60,000 nt of DNA from Membranipora membranacea (Eukaryota; Bryozoa; Gymnolaemata; Cheilostomatida; Membraniporidae), in NCBI GenBank assembly GCA_914767715.1, contig OU612065.1, positions 36,644,001-36,704,000 of the forward strand, given 5' to 3'. Positions within the stretch are counted from its first letter, which is position 1. Every line of letters begins with the position of its first letter. The notes under the pieces were generated by a model that did no database searches, was not told the origin of the DNA, and saw only the letters and a list, made by a program, of their open reading frames with translations. Below, one piece after another: positions 1 through 10,999 of this stretch. The position numbers were made by a program, and so were the translations under genes.

Positions 1-1507
1 AAGATATGACAGCGTGGCAGTCTGGATCTGTACAGCAAGACTCTCACTACACCTGCAAGAGGAGAATGTTTATATCATGCAATCAGGGTAATGTGAAAGC
101 ATCTGATCGATTAAAAGATGTTTTTTCCAACGTATTGCATCAGCAAAATTATCTTTTGTCTGATCAGATGTGATCTTGTCAGGTTTGGTAGTTTTTGCAT
201 GAGCTTTGCGATTTTACGTTGTGATTGCACAAATGAATTGAATCAGCTGATGTGACAGTCGCCTCAGTGCCACGTTAGAATGAAAACTATTCAAAGTGTC
301 TAAACATCTAGCATTGACTAGTACCGTAGAGGAGTAAATATTTTCTTAAATTAAATTTAGCTAGATGAGTTAATGTTAGCTAGTACTCAATTCTAGCTAA
401 TTTGAGCTTAATCAAGTAGCCTTTGTGCGGAAAGGCGCACTTCTTCTACTCTTCTAAGGTATGATGCAGTTCCTCAAATCAAACACTAATAAACTTTGGG
501 CCTACTTTGCTTTAAGAAAACAACATACCATTTGCAAAGAGTTGATGGATGTTAACAGGTCATGTAACAGAGTAGACGTCAAATTCTTCACCGCCTAAGT
601 GATCCTATCGTTCTTTACATCATCAAAAAAACTAGATATAAACAGAAAGCATACACCAGTTAATTATTCAGTGTATTGTCCTTTCGTTTGTACAACGCTA
701 AATAAATCCATGACCTCTCTGCCCAAAATATTAAGCCGCATTTACACATGAGGTTGAAATGGTCTTATATTACTATGTCATGAGTGTCAGCGGAAAAGAC
801 TTAATCAGAAAGATGGAGCATAGAAGAGAATAATAATTGCGTGCATCCACCTTGTCGCCAATAAGCGATAATTTGCATATAATATTGATTATGTCATTGT
901 CTCACGATCGGCAAGATGATGTACCAATTACCTGTATTAGATGAGGCTTGTAACAACTAAGGTTAGGGTGTTATAATCTCAAGCCAATCTGTGGCCATGT
1001 AGGCTCGCAAGACATGTCACAAGACATAGGGCTTCCTGTTACCAATTCAACTGACAAAAACACTGGTAATGCATATTATACATCTGATTAGGCTTAGGCT
1101 ACTTACGCTTAGCGGAGGGTGCTATCTTCTCTAGATCAGTCATTTCTGCATTGAACCATGTCTTCCTCTGAATAGCATTCGGGTCTTCAACTTAACTGAT
1201 GGCAGCCTTGTCCCAAAAAGTACATCCAGAAATATAGATTGTGTACCTACAAGATCATACAATGTTAATCTGAGCAAGACAACGATTACGTAAATACTCA
1301 ACTGATCGCTGGATCAGGAGTTCTTTCAATGAGAATGAGCACTAACTACGCTAGTCAACATGTTGCCATCACTTCGCCCTAATCCTTTACTGTCCCTCAG
1401 TTCCAAAGACAGGGCTAACTGAGGTAACTCAGTCCACCAGCAAGGAATAAATCAATCAATTATTGGAGAGATAAAAACTAAGCTACTAGTACTACCCACC
1501 TAAGTAA

Positions 1508-1555
1508 CCTGTCTTGAAAAGCTTGTCAAAGATTGACCAAGCTTTTCAAGACAGG
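1508..1555. repeat. Perfect 18-bp inverted repeat (hairpin)
   Basis: The 18-nt arm starting CCTGTCTTG at 1508 is repeated exactly as its reverse complement ending at 1555, separated by 12 nt. The stem could extend three more pairs past one bulged base. There is no T-run after it and no adjacent gene, so it is probably a small transposon relic or a structured DNA element rather than a terminator. Confidence 0.8.
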
Positions 1556-1984
1556 CTATCACCTAAGCAGCAATCCATCCCTTTAACTCCTTGCTAAGAG
1601 TAAGTGTACTCAACTTGACTTATTTATGACATTATTGACTAGCTACTAGTAAAAAAATACTCACATCATCATCTTTCTTTGGTTCAAAACTAACCAGTCT
1701 TCTTCTCATCAGGCCAGATGTTTTTATACAGGCTGTACCTGTCCAGTCTTCAACCCACTCATATAAGTAAAACATACAGCTAAGCTTATTTTGCTTCATC
1801 ATAAAAAGAGTATAAGGAATTTGTCCAGTGCTTGCTTGTACACTTTGAGTCTCTACTTTCCTGTCAAAACCACTCGGTTTGCTTCAAAATAGTTGAGCAG
1901 GAATGTAATTCGGAGGATAGTGAGGGATTTATGTAGTTTTCAATAACAATTCAACTTGAAAAGTTTTTTGATAATTTGCAACTC

Positions 1985-2135
1985 ATGTCTTATTGGAAAT
2001 TTTGAGAATTGAGAACAAATAAAAATTGAGAAAATGCGGGACAATGTATTGAAGGGATATATATTCTCAATTTTAAGATAGTAGAGTTGTCTACTCTGGC
2101 AGGATTCTCAATTTTCTCAATTATTCTCAATTTTA
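1985..2135. repeat. Clustered AATTGAGAA / TTCTCAATT words
   Basis: AATTGAGAA-type words occur in one orientation on the left and as TTCTCAATT on the right, several times within 150 bp. The arrangement can fold on itself and resembles a small MITE with internally repetitive ends. No target-site duplication was identified. Confidence 0.45.
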
Positions 2136-2549
2136 GGTGAAAGTCATACCTGAGTCCTGACAAGTCTCCCTTTTTGGTAGGGAGGCTCCCAGTTTTTAGG
2201 GTCTTTTTCCACCCCCTCCCTATCTCCCTTTTTTCTCCCTTTTTTCAGCTTCCTTTAACCAGAAAACTTTTTAAGCTTCTTTTTGCAAGGCAAACAATGT
2301 TTTCCTACCTCAGCAGTGCATATAACTATGTAATTGCTTATTGCAATTACTGCCTGTATGTAAAAACAGGTAAAATGGCGCAAAACATAGCATGAAAGCT
2401 CAAGTTTTGGCTTAGAAATATGACAAACGAGGGCTGAATTGCGCCGACACTGCGGGGCACAGAGCCGTATTCTGAGTTGGGGAGTTTGTCCGCGGAAACC
2501 TCCTGATTTCTGGGTCTACCTACTTGTCATGTATGGTGAAAGTATAGTG

Positions 2550-2875
2550 GATCTCTGGGCGGCCTAGTGATCACTCGTTATCAAGAATGTTGTTGGTTCT
2601 AATACCAACATGGTCAGATTTTTTTAAAATGGGTGCTTTATAACTGGAGCATTTTTACCGTAATCTTCTACTGCTATTGAGTTGTTTTCTGAAAGTACTC
2701 AACAGCTCAGTGAGCTATTGAAATACCTCTCTCCTTGCACTATTTTGCTACCGATATGCAAAAATAAGCGCCCCTCCCACACACTCCCCGCCACACCGGC
2801 GTGTGGATCGGGCTGCGCCCGATCATTATGCTCATCTCTAAAAAGTCTGTGAGTGAAATTTTTTAGAATATACGC
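2550..2875 (+). mobile_element. Degraded tRNA-derived SINE (family A), plus orientation
   Basis: This stretch matches, in opposite orientation, the better-preserved element at 16664-16959. Shared blocks are the region after the tRNA-like head, the segment around GGGTGCTTTATAACTGGAGC, the C-rich block, and the 3' block ending TTTTTTAGAATATACGCCC. The tRNA-like head is decayed: the B-box region reads GGTTCTAATACC instead of GGTTTCGAATCCC. The copy also carries an extra segment near 2795-2825 with two tiny perfect hairpins. Confidence 0.6.
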
Positions 2876-3185
2876 CCCTGACTGATGGCAGTAAGAATTC
2901 TCCCACAAGGGAAGGCGACTCCTATACACTACCAAACGCATATCCTCTAACCAAGAGTTAGCGTCAGTTAGAGTTAGAGTTACTCTAACTGATCAATATA
3001 TGTAAAAAAAATTGAGAGCTGCTTCGGCCAATCACAAAAATTGCTGAGTGACATCATTTTTCAAGGTATGGAAGATTCCTTCCCTTGTACCATCAATGAT
3101 TAATGCCAAGAAGAGGTTTGAAATTTTTGAACTATGCAAACCTTACATCACTTTATCAAAACATCTTTGTGTATACTTTAATATA

Positions 3186-3385
3186 CTATAAAACTATACC
3201 GACCTGTGATTGGTTGGTATATGATGTAGAAGCAGCGTCGTAATCCTCAGAAGAAGGTGCAGCGGCAGCAGCAGAGCCGGCAGCTCCAGCGTTCTCTAGA
3301 GAAGTATAAGTATGTAAGGGCTCATCTTCATCTGACTCTATAACTACCTTCTGTTTACGGGGCCTGCCTCTCTCCTTTTTCTCTC
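3186..3385 (-). CDS. SMARCA2/4-like gene, last exon (AT-hook and acidic tail)
   Basis: Read on the minus strand, a TTTAAAG acceptor at 3386-3387 opens a frame that joins in phase to the upstream exon (3913-4117), whose last base plus GA completes a Gly codon. The product is a Lys/Arg-rich start, an AT-hook-like core RGRPRKQK, an acidic ESDEDEP stretch, then an Ala/Ser-rich tail, ending at a TAG stop (3186-3188). AT-hook and acidic sequence after the bromodomain is normal for the C-terminus of BRM/BRG1 ATPases, where it binds DNA and chromatin. The frame could instead end by splicing at a weak CAG/GTCGGT donor. Because a TAG precedes it in the upstream exon, it may not be translated in this allele. 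Confidence 0.55.
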
Positions 3386-3912
3386 CTTTAAATCATAAAA
3401 ACATAAAACTTCAAGTCAAGCTGATTTCTGATTTGAGTTTTTGTTCCAGTTCTATACACAATGACTTTAATAGGATTATCACATATTCTTTTGGTCTTAG
3501 TAGAGAGGTTACGAAATTTCGTATTTGTTTTTTCTCAATACGTGAACTTGTTGTCATGTATACGTTTTCTTGATTGGTCAGTTTTGAGAATTTATGAGAT
3601 TCGGAGTTACACTCTCACAACAGTGAAAAATACTACTTGGCATATATAAAAAATAATACACCCTGACAGGTAGAATTTTTCAAATGATATTAAATGTAAT
3701 ATTTTAACGGTGTCATGAAGTTGTCATATCATGTATGCTTTCACATTCTCGGTCAGATTTCGAAACCTCACTAAAGTTTGGCAATTATCTATTGTTAACT
3801 AAGAACTTTGGGTGTTGTCCTGACAAAATATAATTGATAACTTCAATAGAAATATTCACAAGATACACTAGAAGATGGCGCGAAAATAGGAATATCCTAT
3901 CACACCGCCTAC

Positions 3913-4117
3913 CTCCATCATCTAGGTCTCGTTTGGTTTTTCTCTTCTTAGTGGTAGATTTCCCGCCTGATGGAGTTTTAGCTGGCGTTGGAACCGGGGT
4001 GATCTTTTCCTCCTCCTATTCATCGCTGGAGTTTTCTGGAGTCTTGAGCTCACCATTCTCCAGTAACTCACGAGCGTTAGACCAGATAGACTGCAGACAT
4101 ATACTGTCCTCATAGAT
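3913..4117 (-). CDS. SMARCA2/4-like gene, exon after bromodomain, with in-frame TAG
   Basis: The exon begins IYEDSICLQSIW, a clear match to the end of the BRG1/BRM bromodomain (helix C: IYEDSIVLQSVF in vertebrates). It continues through an acidic/Pro linker and a basic segment, KKRKTKR, to a GAG/GTAGGC donor. A TAG lies directly after SSDE and before EEEK, in the middle of what should be an acidic run. The frame stays open after it and joins the AT-hook exon in phase, so the stop looks like a single recent change (for example GAG to TAG), a sequencing error, or decay. The phase at the upstream junction is also uncertain: the best donor of the bromodomain exon ends in phase 1 while this exon appears to start in phase 0. 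Confidence 0.6.
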
Positions 4118-4238
4118 CTAATAAAACAGCAACAATCTCTACTGTCACAACACAAGAGATTCAGTGCTGCATTTAACTCATAGGTTCTGTAAAGTGGCGT
4201 ACTGAATGGAAGCATCTATTTATCATAAACAAAATTAC

Positions 4239-4453
4239 TAAACAAAGTGCCCTCTATGTTGTAGTTCTGTGCGTTCTTGCATAGTAAGGCCAGATCAGCA
4301 TCAATATCATCCAGACATCTGTACTGGTGAATCTTGATGTATTTACGGATTTTCTTGAAGTCCATCGGTTTCCTGATCACATCATAGTAGTCAGTTAGTT
4401 CTCTACAACTTGGTAGCTGGTAGAATAGTTCACTTAGTATACGACCATCACTA
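4239..4453 (-). CDS. SMARCA2/4-like bromodomain exon
   Basis: The minus-strand frame runs from a CTTTTTTCAG acceptor. It reads GRILSELFYQLPS, then YYDVIRKPMDFKKI, then LLCKNAQNYNIEG. This is the bromodomain of the SWI/SNF ATPases SMARCA2/SMARCA4: YYxxIRKPxDFKKI on the ZA loop, and the acetyl-lysine-binding Asn within NAQ(N/T)(Y/F)N. The fold recognises acetylated histone tails and sits near the C-terminus of a roughly 1600-residue helicase-like protein. Only this 3' end is in the window. The next upstream exons would have to lie beyond the 5S array that begins 270 bp away, or be absent. The conserved bromodomain argues for a real gene, while the TAG in the next exon and the imperfect junction argue for a partial or decaying copy. 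Confidence 0.8.
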
Positions 4454-5572
4454 CTGAAAAAAGAGGACATATCAAGATGTCAGGTTAGTCAGTTAAATTA
4501 GAGAAACTATCAAAAGTACTAAAACCTAAATTCCTCGAGGGTGAGTGGCATTTACTGCTACAATCATTTTGTTTTAACAGTCAATGAGAAACCCCACAAA
4601 GTTGATAAACAACTCCTTGACTACACACAAAAACCACAAATTGGAGTTCCGATTTATTTCGTTTAATCATAACAACTCTCACACACTATCAAGCCGCTCC
4701 AATGAACTTAATGTTCCGTTCTCGTACTCTTCATAATATCTTTCATCTAATATAGAACATATCTTTCTGCTCCATAACATTGTTAGTATGCAATGTACCT
4801 TTTTGATTTTAGTTGAGGAGGGACTGGTATGCAGGAATAACTAAACAAGGGCATGCAACGGTTGTTTTGATTTGCATGTTTATAGTCTTATTCCTAGACA
4901 TTTTAACTTGTTTCTCTATATGACAACAGAATCATCCTTCTCCTTCTTCATTAGATCTTTCATCTATTATAGAACATACATTTCTCTTCCATAACATTGT
5001 TAGTATGCAATTTACCTTTTTGATTTCATTTGAGGAGGGACTGGTTGGTTTGGCTGCCAGGTTTCAACCAAGCTGCCGGGTTTGATGGCTCATACAAGCA
5101 TCTTTCAACGGCATTGGACTTTTTGCGGAGAAATTGTAGCATGCTATGAACTCTGTGGCAACAATCATCTTGACGCGACATCACGCTTAGCTCCATTGTT
5201 TAACATTCTGTCCGACTAAACGCCGCACTGACAGCGCAGGATTAAAAGCGCAAGTTATAAGCTGGCAGCAAGTAGCGGGCTCTGGTAAGTTACTCTTTGG
5301 TTTGATTGTGACAGTACCAGCAGTGATCTAAGCACTAGACTGGACTGTAGGCCAAAGGGAATTACAATGTGACACTCGTGTGTGATCCATCGTACAGCCA
5401 CAGATATTCTGATTTTATGAAATCTATACCTGTTTAGTTAGCAAAATCTGATGTCCGCGGCTGGATTTTGGTAATTATGTGCACATCGACACACTTAACC
5501 TAGCTAGTGAACACCAGCCATTATCAGGATTACCGCCTAAAAGTCATAATTTGTGTTGTCAGTAACAATAGC

Positions 5573-5854
5573 CTATAATGGCTGCTGCAATTTTCCAATT
5601 TCGCTAGCTTTCCTACTGGTTATCATTTCTGGAGTATTGTCCAAAAGTGATAGCAAAGCAGCACCGGTCAAACATCTTTTCCGGCATCCTCTTCTGGGCA
5701 TGGGGACAAACCTCTGATAGTACCAGCGATCCCCTACGCTGAGCTTCTCAAGGATCGCTGCTGCCAAATTCAACTCGGGATTGACACAAAACGCAGGATT
5801 TTCTTGAATATATCTTCTCAAAAGTTGCACTTTTCGTCTTCTTTTTCGTCGCAA
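5573..5854 (-). other. Conserved basic open frame in 5S spacer, unrecognised
   Basis: A 93-residue frame repeats without change in every unit (also 6925-7206, 8280-8561 and 9633-9914). It is Arg/Lys-rich at the start (RRKRRRK), has an aromatic middle (DRWYYQRF) and ends at a TAA/TAG-type stop after QQPL. The first codon is TTG; the open frame extends a further ten or so codons upstream to a TAA, with no ATG in that stretch. Sameness between units follows from concerted evolution and is not evidence of selection. It could be an exon relic captured into the spacer, part of a transposon, or chance. I do not recognise the protein. Confidence 0.3.
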
Positions 5855-6020
5855 TACACAAGTTCGCTTAGCTGCCGTTTAGGAATAATTGGGGGGGGGA
5901 TGAAGAAGGGGTGGTGCTGAGCTGACCCCCAAAAAATTCACTTCGTGCAGCTCATATTGATGGTAGAGCAAATAATATAACATGTTGTCTTTAGGTTGTA
6001 AAAATGGAAAATAATCAAAA

Positions 6021-6138
6021 GTCTACAGCACCCAGTATTCCCAGGCGGTCACCCATCCAAGTACTAACTGGGCTCGACGTTGCTTAGCTTCAGTGATCGG
6101 ACGAGAACTGGCGTTTTCAACGTGATATGGCCGTAGAC
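6021..6138 (-). rRNA. 5S ribosomal RNA, copy 1
   Basis: The 118-nt minus-strand sequence starts GTCTACGGCCATATCACG and ends GGGTGCTGTAGAC. It includes the conserved internal control region GAAGCTAAGCAACGTCG and the block TAGTACTTGGATGGGTGACC, which bind TFIIIA for Pol III transcription. The ends pair to form helix I. A TTTT Pol III terminator follows immediately at 6017-6020. The product is the 5S RNA of the large ribosomal subunit. An overlapping 74-residue open frame is a shadow. Confidence 0.97.
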
Positions 6139-7376
6139 AATTATGGTGATTAATTTTAGCAGTTTTATGCTTGGATGCAGGAATAACTAAACAAGGGCAT
6201 GCAACTCTTGTTTTGATTTGCATGTTTATAGTCTTATTCCTAGACATTTTAACTTGTTTCTCTATATGACAACAGAATCATCCTTCTCCTTCTTCATTAT
6301 GTCTTTCATCTATTATAGAACATACATTTCTCTTCCATAACATTGTTAGTATGCAATTTACCATATTTGATTTCATTTGAGGATGGACTGGTTGGTTTGG
6401 CTGCCAGGGTTCAACCCAGCTGCCGGGTTTGATGGTTCATACAAGCATCTTTTAACGGCATTGGACGTTTTGCGGAGAATTTGTGGCATGCTATGAAACG
6501 AACTCTGTGGCAACAATCGTCTTGACGCGACATCACGCTTAGCTCCATTGTTTAACACTCTGTCCGACTAAACGCCGCACTGACAGCGCAGGATTAAAAG
6601 CGCAAGTTATAAGCTGGCAGCAAGTAGCGGGCTCTGGTAAGTTACTCTTTGGTTTGATTGTGACAGTACCAGCAGTGATCTAAGCACTAGACTGGACTGT
6701 AGGCCAAAGGGAATTACAATGTGACACTCGTGTGTGATCCATCGTACAGCCACAGATATTCTGATTTTATGAAATCTATACCTGTTTAGTTAGCAAAATC
6801 TGATGTCCGCGGCTGGATTTTGGTAATTATGTGCACATCGACACACTTAACCTAGCTAGTGAACACCAGCCATTATCAGGATTACCGCCTAAAAGTCATA
6901 ATTTGTGTTGTCAGTAACAATAGCCTATAATGGCTGCTGCAATTTTCCAATTTCGCTAGCTTTCCTACTGGTTATCATTTCTGGAGTATTGTCCAAAAGT
7001 GATAGCAAAGCAGCACCGGTCAAACATCTTTTCCGGCATCCTCTTCTGGGCATGGGGACAAACCTCTGATAGTACCAGCGATCCCCTACGCTGAGCTTCT
7101 CAAGGATCGCTGCTGCCAAATTCAACTCGGGATTGACACAAAACGCAGGATTTTCTTGAATATATCTTCTCAAAAGTTGCACTTTTCGTCTTCTTTTTCG
7201 TCGCAATACACAAGTTCGCTTAGCTGCCGTTTAGGAATAATTGGGGGGGGGGGGGATGAAGAAGGGGTGGTGCTGAGCTGACCCCCAAAAAATTCACTTC
7301 ATGCAGCTCATATTGATGGTAGAGCAAATAATATAACATGTTGTTTTTAGGTTGTAAAAATGGAAAATAATCAAAA

Positions 7377-7494
7377 GTCTACAGCACCCAGTATTCCCAG
7401 GCGGTCACCCATCCAAGTACTAACTGGGCTCGACGTTGCTTAGCTTCAGTGATCGGACGAGAACTGGCGTTTTCAACGTGATATGGCCGTAGAC
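7377..7494 (-). rRNA. 5S ribosomal RNA, copy 2
   Basis: By eye it has the same 118-nt sequence as copy 1, with intact internal control region, paired termini and a following TTTT terminator (7373-7376). The flanking sequence differs from copy 1 at a few bases, for example near 7347 and 7594, while the gene itself is unchanged. Confidence 0.97.
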
Positions 7495-8729
7495 AATTAT
7501 GGTGATTAATTTTAGCAGTTTTATGCTTGGATGCAGGAATAACTAAACAAGGGCATGCAACTCTTGTTTTGATTTGCATGTTTATAGTCTTATGCCTAGA
7601 CATTTTAACTTGTTTCTCTATATGACAACAGAATCATCCTTCTCATTCTTCATTATGTCTTTCATCTATTATAGAACATACATTTCTCTTCCATAACATT
7701 GTTAGTATGCAATTTACCTTTTTGATTTCATTTGAGGATGGACTGGTTGGTTTGGCTGCCAGGGTTCAACCCAGCTGCCGGGTTTGATGGTTCATGCAAG
7801 CATCTTTTAACGGCATTGGACGTTTTGCGGAGAATTTGTGGCATGCTATGAAACGAACTCTGTGGCAACAATCGTCTTGACGCGACATCACGCTTAGCTC
7901 CATTGTTTAACACTCTGTCCGACTAAACGCCGCACTGACAGCGCAGGATTAAAAGCGCAAGTTATAAGCTGGCAGCAAGTAGCGGGCTCTGGTAAGTTAC
8001 TCTTTGGTTTGATTGTGACAGTACCAGCAGTGATCTAAGCACTAGACTGGACTGTAGGCCAAAGGGAATTACAATGTGACACTCGTGTGTGATCCATCGT
8101 ACAGCCACAGATATTCTGATTTTATGAAATCTATACCTGTTTAGTTAGCAAAATCTGATGTCCGCGGCTGGATTTTGGTAATTATGTGCACATCGACACA
8201 CTTAACCTAGCTAGTGAACACCAGCCATTATCAGGATTACCGCCTAAAAGTCATAATTTGTGTTGTCAGTAACAATAGCCTATAATGGCTGCTGCAATTT
8301 TCCAATTTCGCTAGCTTTCCTACTGGTTATCATTTCTGGAGTATTGTCCAAAAGTGATAGCAAAGCAGCACCGGTCAAACATCTTTTCCGGCATCCTCTT
8401 CTGGGCATGGGGACAAACCTCTGATAGTACCAGCGATCCCCTACGCTGAGCTTCTCAAGGATCGCTGCTGCCAAATTCAACTCGGGATTGACACAAAACG
8501 CAGGATTTTCTTGAATATATCTTCTCAAAAGTTGCACTTTTCGTCTTCTTTTTCGTCGCAATACACAAGTTCGCTTAGCTGCCGTTTAGGAATAATTGGG
8601 GGGGGGGGATGAAGAAGGGGTGGTGCTGAGCTGACCCCCAAAAAATTCACTTCATGCAGCTCATATTGATGGTAGAGCAAATAATATAACATGTTGTTTT
8701 TAGGTTGTAAAAATGGAAAATAATCAAAA

Positions 8730-8847
8730 GTCTACAGCACCCAGTATTCCCAGGCGGTCACCCATCCAAGTACTAACTGGGCTCGACGTTGCTTAGCTTC
8801 AGTGATCGGACGAGAACTGGCGTTTTCAACGTGATATGGCCGTAGAC
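8730..8847 (-). rRNA. 5S ribosomal RNA, copy 3
   Basis: 118 nt, with the same conserved control blocks and TTTT terminator (8726-8729). Its spacer is closest to that of copies 2 and 4. Confidence 0.97.
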
Positions 8848-10083
8848 AATTATGGTGATTAATTTTAGCAGTTTTATGCTTGGATGCAGGAATAACTAAA
8901 CAAGGGCATGCAACTCTTGTTTTGATTTGCATGTTTATAGTCTTATGCCTAGACATTTTAACTTGTTTCTCTATATGACAACAGAATCATCCTTCTCATT
9001 CTTCATTATGTCTTTCATCTATTATAGAACATACATTTCTCTTCCATAACATTGTTAGTATGCAATTTACCTTTTTGATTTCATTTGAGGATGGACTGGT
9101 TGGTTTGGCTGCCAGGGTTCAACCCAGCTGCCGGGTTTGATGGTTCATGCAAGCATCTTTTAACGGCATTGGACGTTTTGCGGAGAATTTGTGGCATGCT
9201 ATGAAACGAACTCTGTGGCAACAATCGTCTTGACGCGACATCACGCTTAGCTCCATTGTTTAACACTCTGTCCGACTAAACGCCGCACTGACAGCGCAGG
9301 ATTAAAAGCGCAAGTTATAAGCTGGCAGCAAGTAGCGGGCTCTGGTAAGTTACTCTTTGGTTTGATTGTGACAGTACCAGCAGTGATCTAAGCACTAGAC
9401 TGGACTGTAGGCCAAAGGGAATTACAATGTGACACTCGTGTGTGATCCATCGTACAGCCACAGATATTCTGATTTTATGAAATCTATACCTGTTTAGTTA
9501 GCAAAATCTGATGTCCGCGGCTGGATTTTGGTAATTATGTGCACATCGACACACTTAACCTAGCTAGTGAACACCAGCCATTATCAGGATTACCGCCTAA
9601 AAGTCATAATTTGTGTTGTCAGTAACAATAGCCTATAATGGCTGCTGCAATTTTCCAATTTCGCTAGCTTTCCTACTGGTTATCATTTCTGGAGTATTGT
9701 CCAAAAGTGATAGCAAAGCAGCACCGGTCAAACATCTTTTCCGGCATCCTCTTCTGGGCATGGGGACAAACCTCTGATAGTACCAGCGATCCCCTACGCT
9801 GAGCTTCTCAAGGATCGCTGCTGCCAAATTCAACTCGGGATTGACACAAAACGCAGGATTTTCTTGAATATATCTTCTCAAAAGTTGCACTTTTCGTCTT
9901 CTTTTTCGTCGCAATACACAAGTTCGCTTAGCTGCCGTTTAGGAATAATTGGGGGGGGGGGGATGAAGAAGGGGTGGTGCTGAGCTGACCCCCAAAAAAT
10001 TCACTTCATGCAGCTCATATTGATGGTAGAGCAAATAATATAACATGTTGTTTTTAGGTTGTAAAAATGGAAAATAATCAAAA

Positions 10084-10201
10084 GTCTACAGCACCCAGTA
10101 TTCCCAGGCGGTCACCCATCCAAGTACTAACTGGGCTCGACGTTGCTTAGCTTCAGTGATCGGACGAGAACTGGCGTTTTCAACGTGATATGGCCGTAGA
10201 C
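10084..10201 (-). rRNA. 5S ribosomal RNA, copy 4
   Basis: 118 nt, intact, with TTTT terminator at 10080-10083. It is the last copy before the array ends about 250 bp further right. Confidence 0.97.
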
Positions 10202-10448
10202 AATTATGGTGATTAATTTTAGCAGTTTTATGCTTGGATGCAGGAATAACTAAACAAGGGCATGCAACTCTTGTTTTGATTTGCATGTTTATAGTCTTAT
10301 GCCTAGACATTTTAACTTGTTTCTCTATATGACAACAGAATCATCCTTCTCCTTCTTCATTATGTCTTTCATCTATTATAGAACATACATTTCTCTTCCA
10401 TAACATTGTTAGTATGCAATTTACCTTTTTGATTTCATTTGAGGATGG

Positions 10449-10999
10449 GTGCAACAAACTGACCTGATTATTTGATCTCTGTTATTGGACAATCCATTTG
10501 TTGTGCTATTATTATGCTGTTTGCGGAAAGTTTTGATTGACTTATTAGAGTTATCATTCTTTTTTCCGGAGGAGGAGAACTCTTCAAGATCAGGTTAGTT
10601 AGGATAACATAGGGTTTATATTTGTATCGGTCTTAATTTATAAGAAACTCTTTATTTGTGTATTTGTGTAATGCTTTGCACTTCACCACCATAAACTGCG
10701 CAGTTACAAACATAAACACAGCAGAAACAAACAACTTAAGCCCATAAGAACGTTTTTTATGTATCTGATTCTCGAATCGGCCCAAATCATATTGTCAATA
10801 AAAACACAGGACTTAACCCTACACATCCATTTTAACAGATTTTTCACGGAATTTTGGCTTGTCAGTGCATTAGCAGTCTCCTCATACAACCCAACCCTCC
10901 AATGACACAATGACATTATTTACATACACATCAATATTTTGGCTTGCATCAACCAGTCCTTATATGTTAATACCACCTATACTATCTTGTGTTGAAACT
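10449..10999. other. No gene recognised
   Basis: Unique AT-rich sequence between the 5S array and a retrotransposon fragment. A 70-residue minus frame (10704-10916) has no recognisable motif. Confidence 0.5.

Larger units (their letters stand above)
1..2540. other. Non-genic stretch, no gene recognised
   Basis: No exon with both a plausible frame and splice borders was found on either strand. The DNA is AT-rich with scattered stops. It contains a strong short hairpin (1508-1555), a cluster of direct and inverted AATTGAGAA-type words (about 1985-2135) and a pyrimidine-rich tract near 2165-2260. A 73-residue open frame over that tract reads as low-complexity Phe/Leu/Pro and is not believed. 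Promoters could not be identified. Confidence 0.5.
4727..10448 (-). repeat. Tandem 5S rDNA array (period about 1354 bp)
   Basis: Four complete 5S genes sit at spacings of 1356, 1353 and 1354 bp, with near-identical spacers. The left edge has a diverged partial unit (about 4727-4830) joined to a unit starting about 4831. The right edge stops at about 10448, in the same spacer region (GATTTCATTTGAGGATGG). Most length difference comes from a G homopolymer of 9, 13, 11 and 12 in successive units (near 5890, 7243, 8598 and 9951). The copies downstream of the first share changes that the first lacks, as expected from unequal exchange and concerted evolution. Confidence 0.95.

Noticed and set aside
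3922-4215. 97-residue minus frame overlapping the SMARCA exon
   Set aside because: Different frame from the conserved IYEDSI... reading; it includes intron sequence.
5060-5100. Box-B-like GGTTCAACCC in the 5S spacer as a tRNA
   Set aside because: No A box at a suitable distance and no cloverleaf.
5280-5300. U1 snRNA start on the minus strand (ACTTACC near the GTAAGT)
   Set aside because: Only seven bases resemble U1; no stem-loops or Sm site follow in the right place.
6023-6247. 74-residue minus frame in all 5S units
   Set aside because: It runs through the 5S rRNA gene itself and is a shadow of the RNA sequence.
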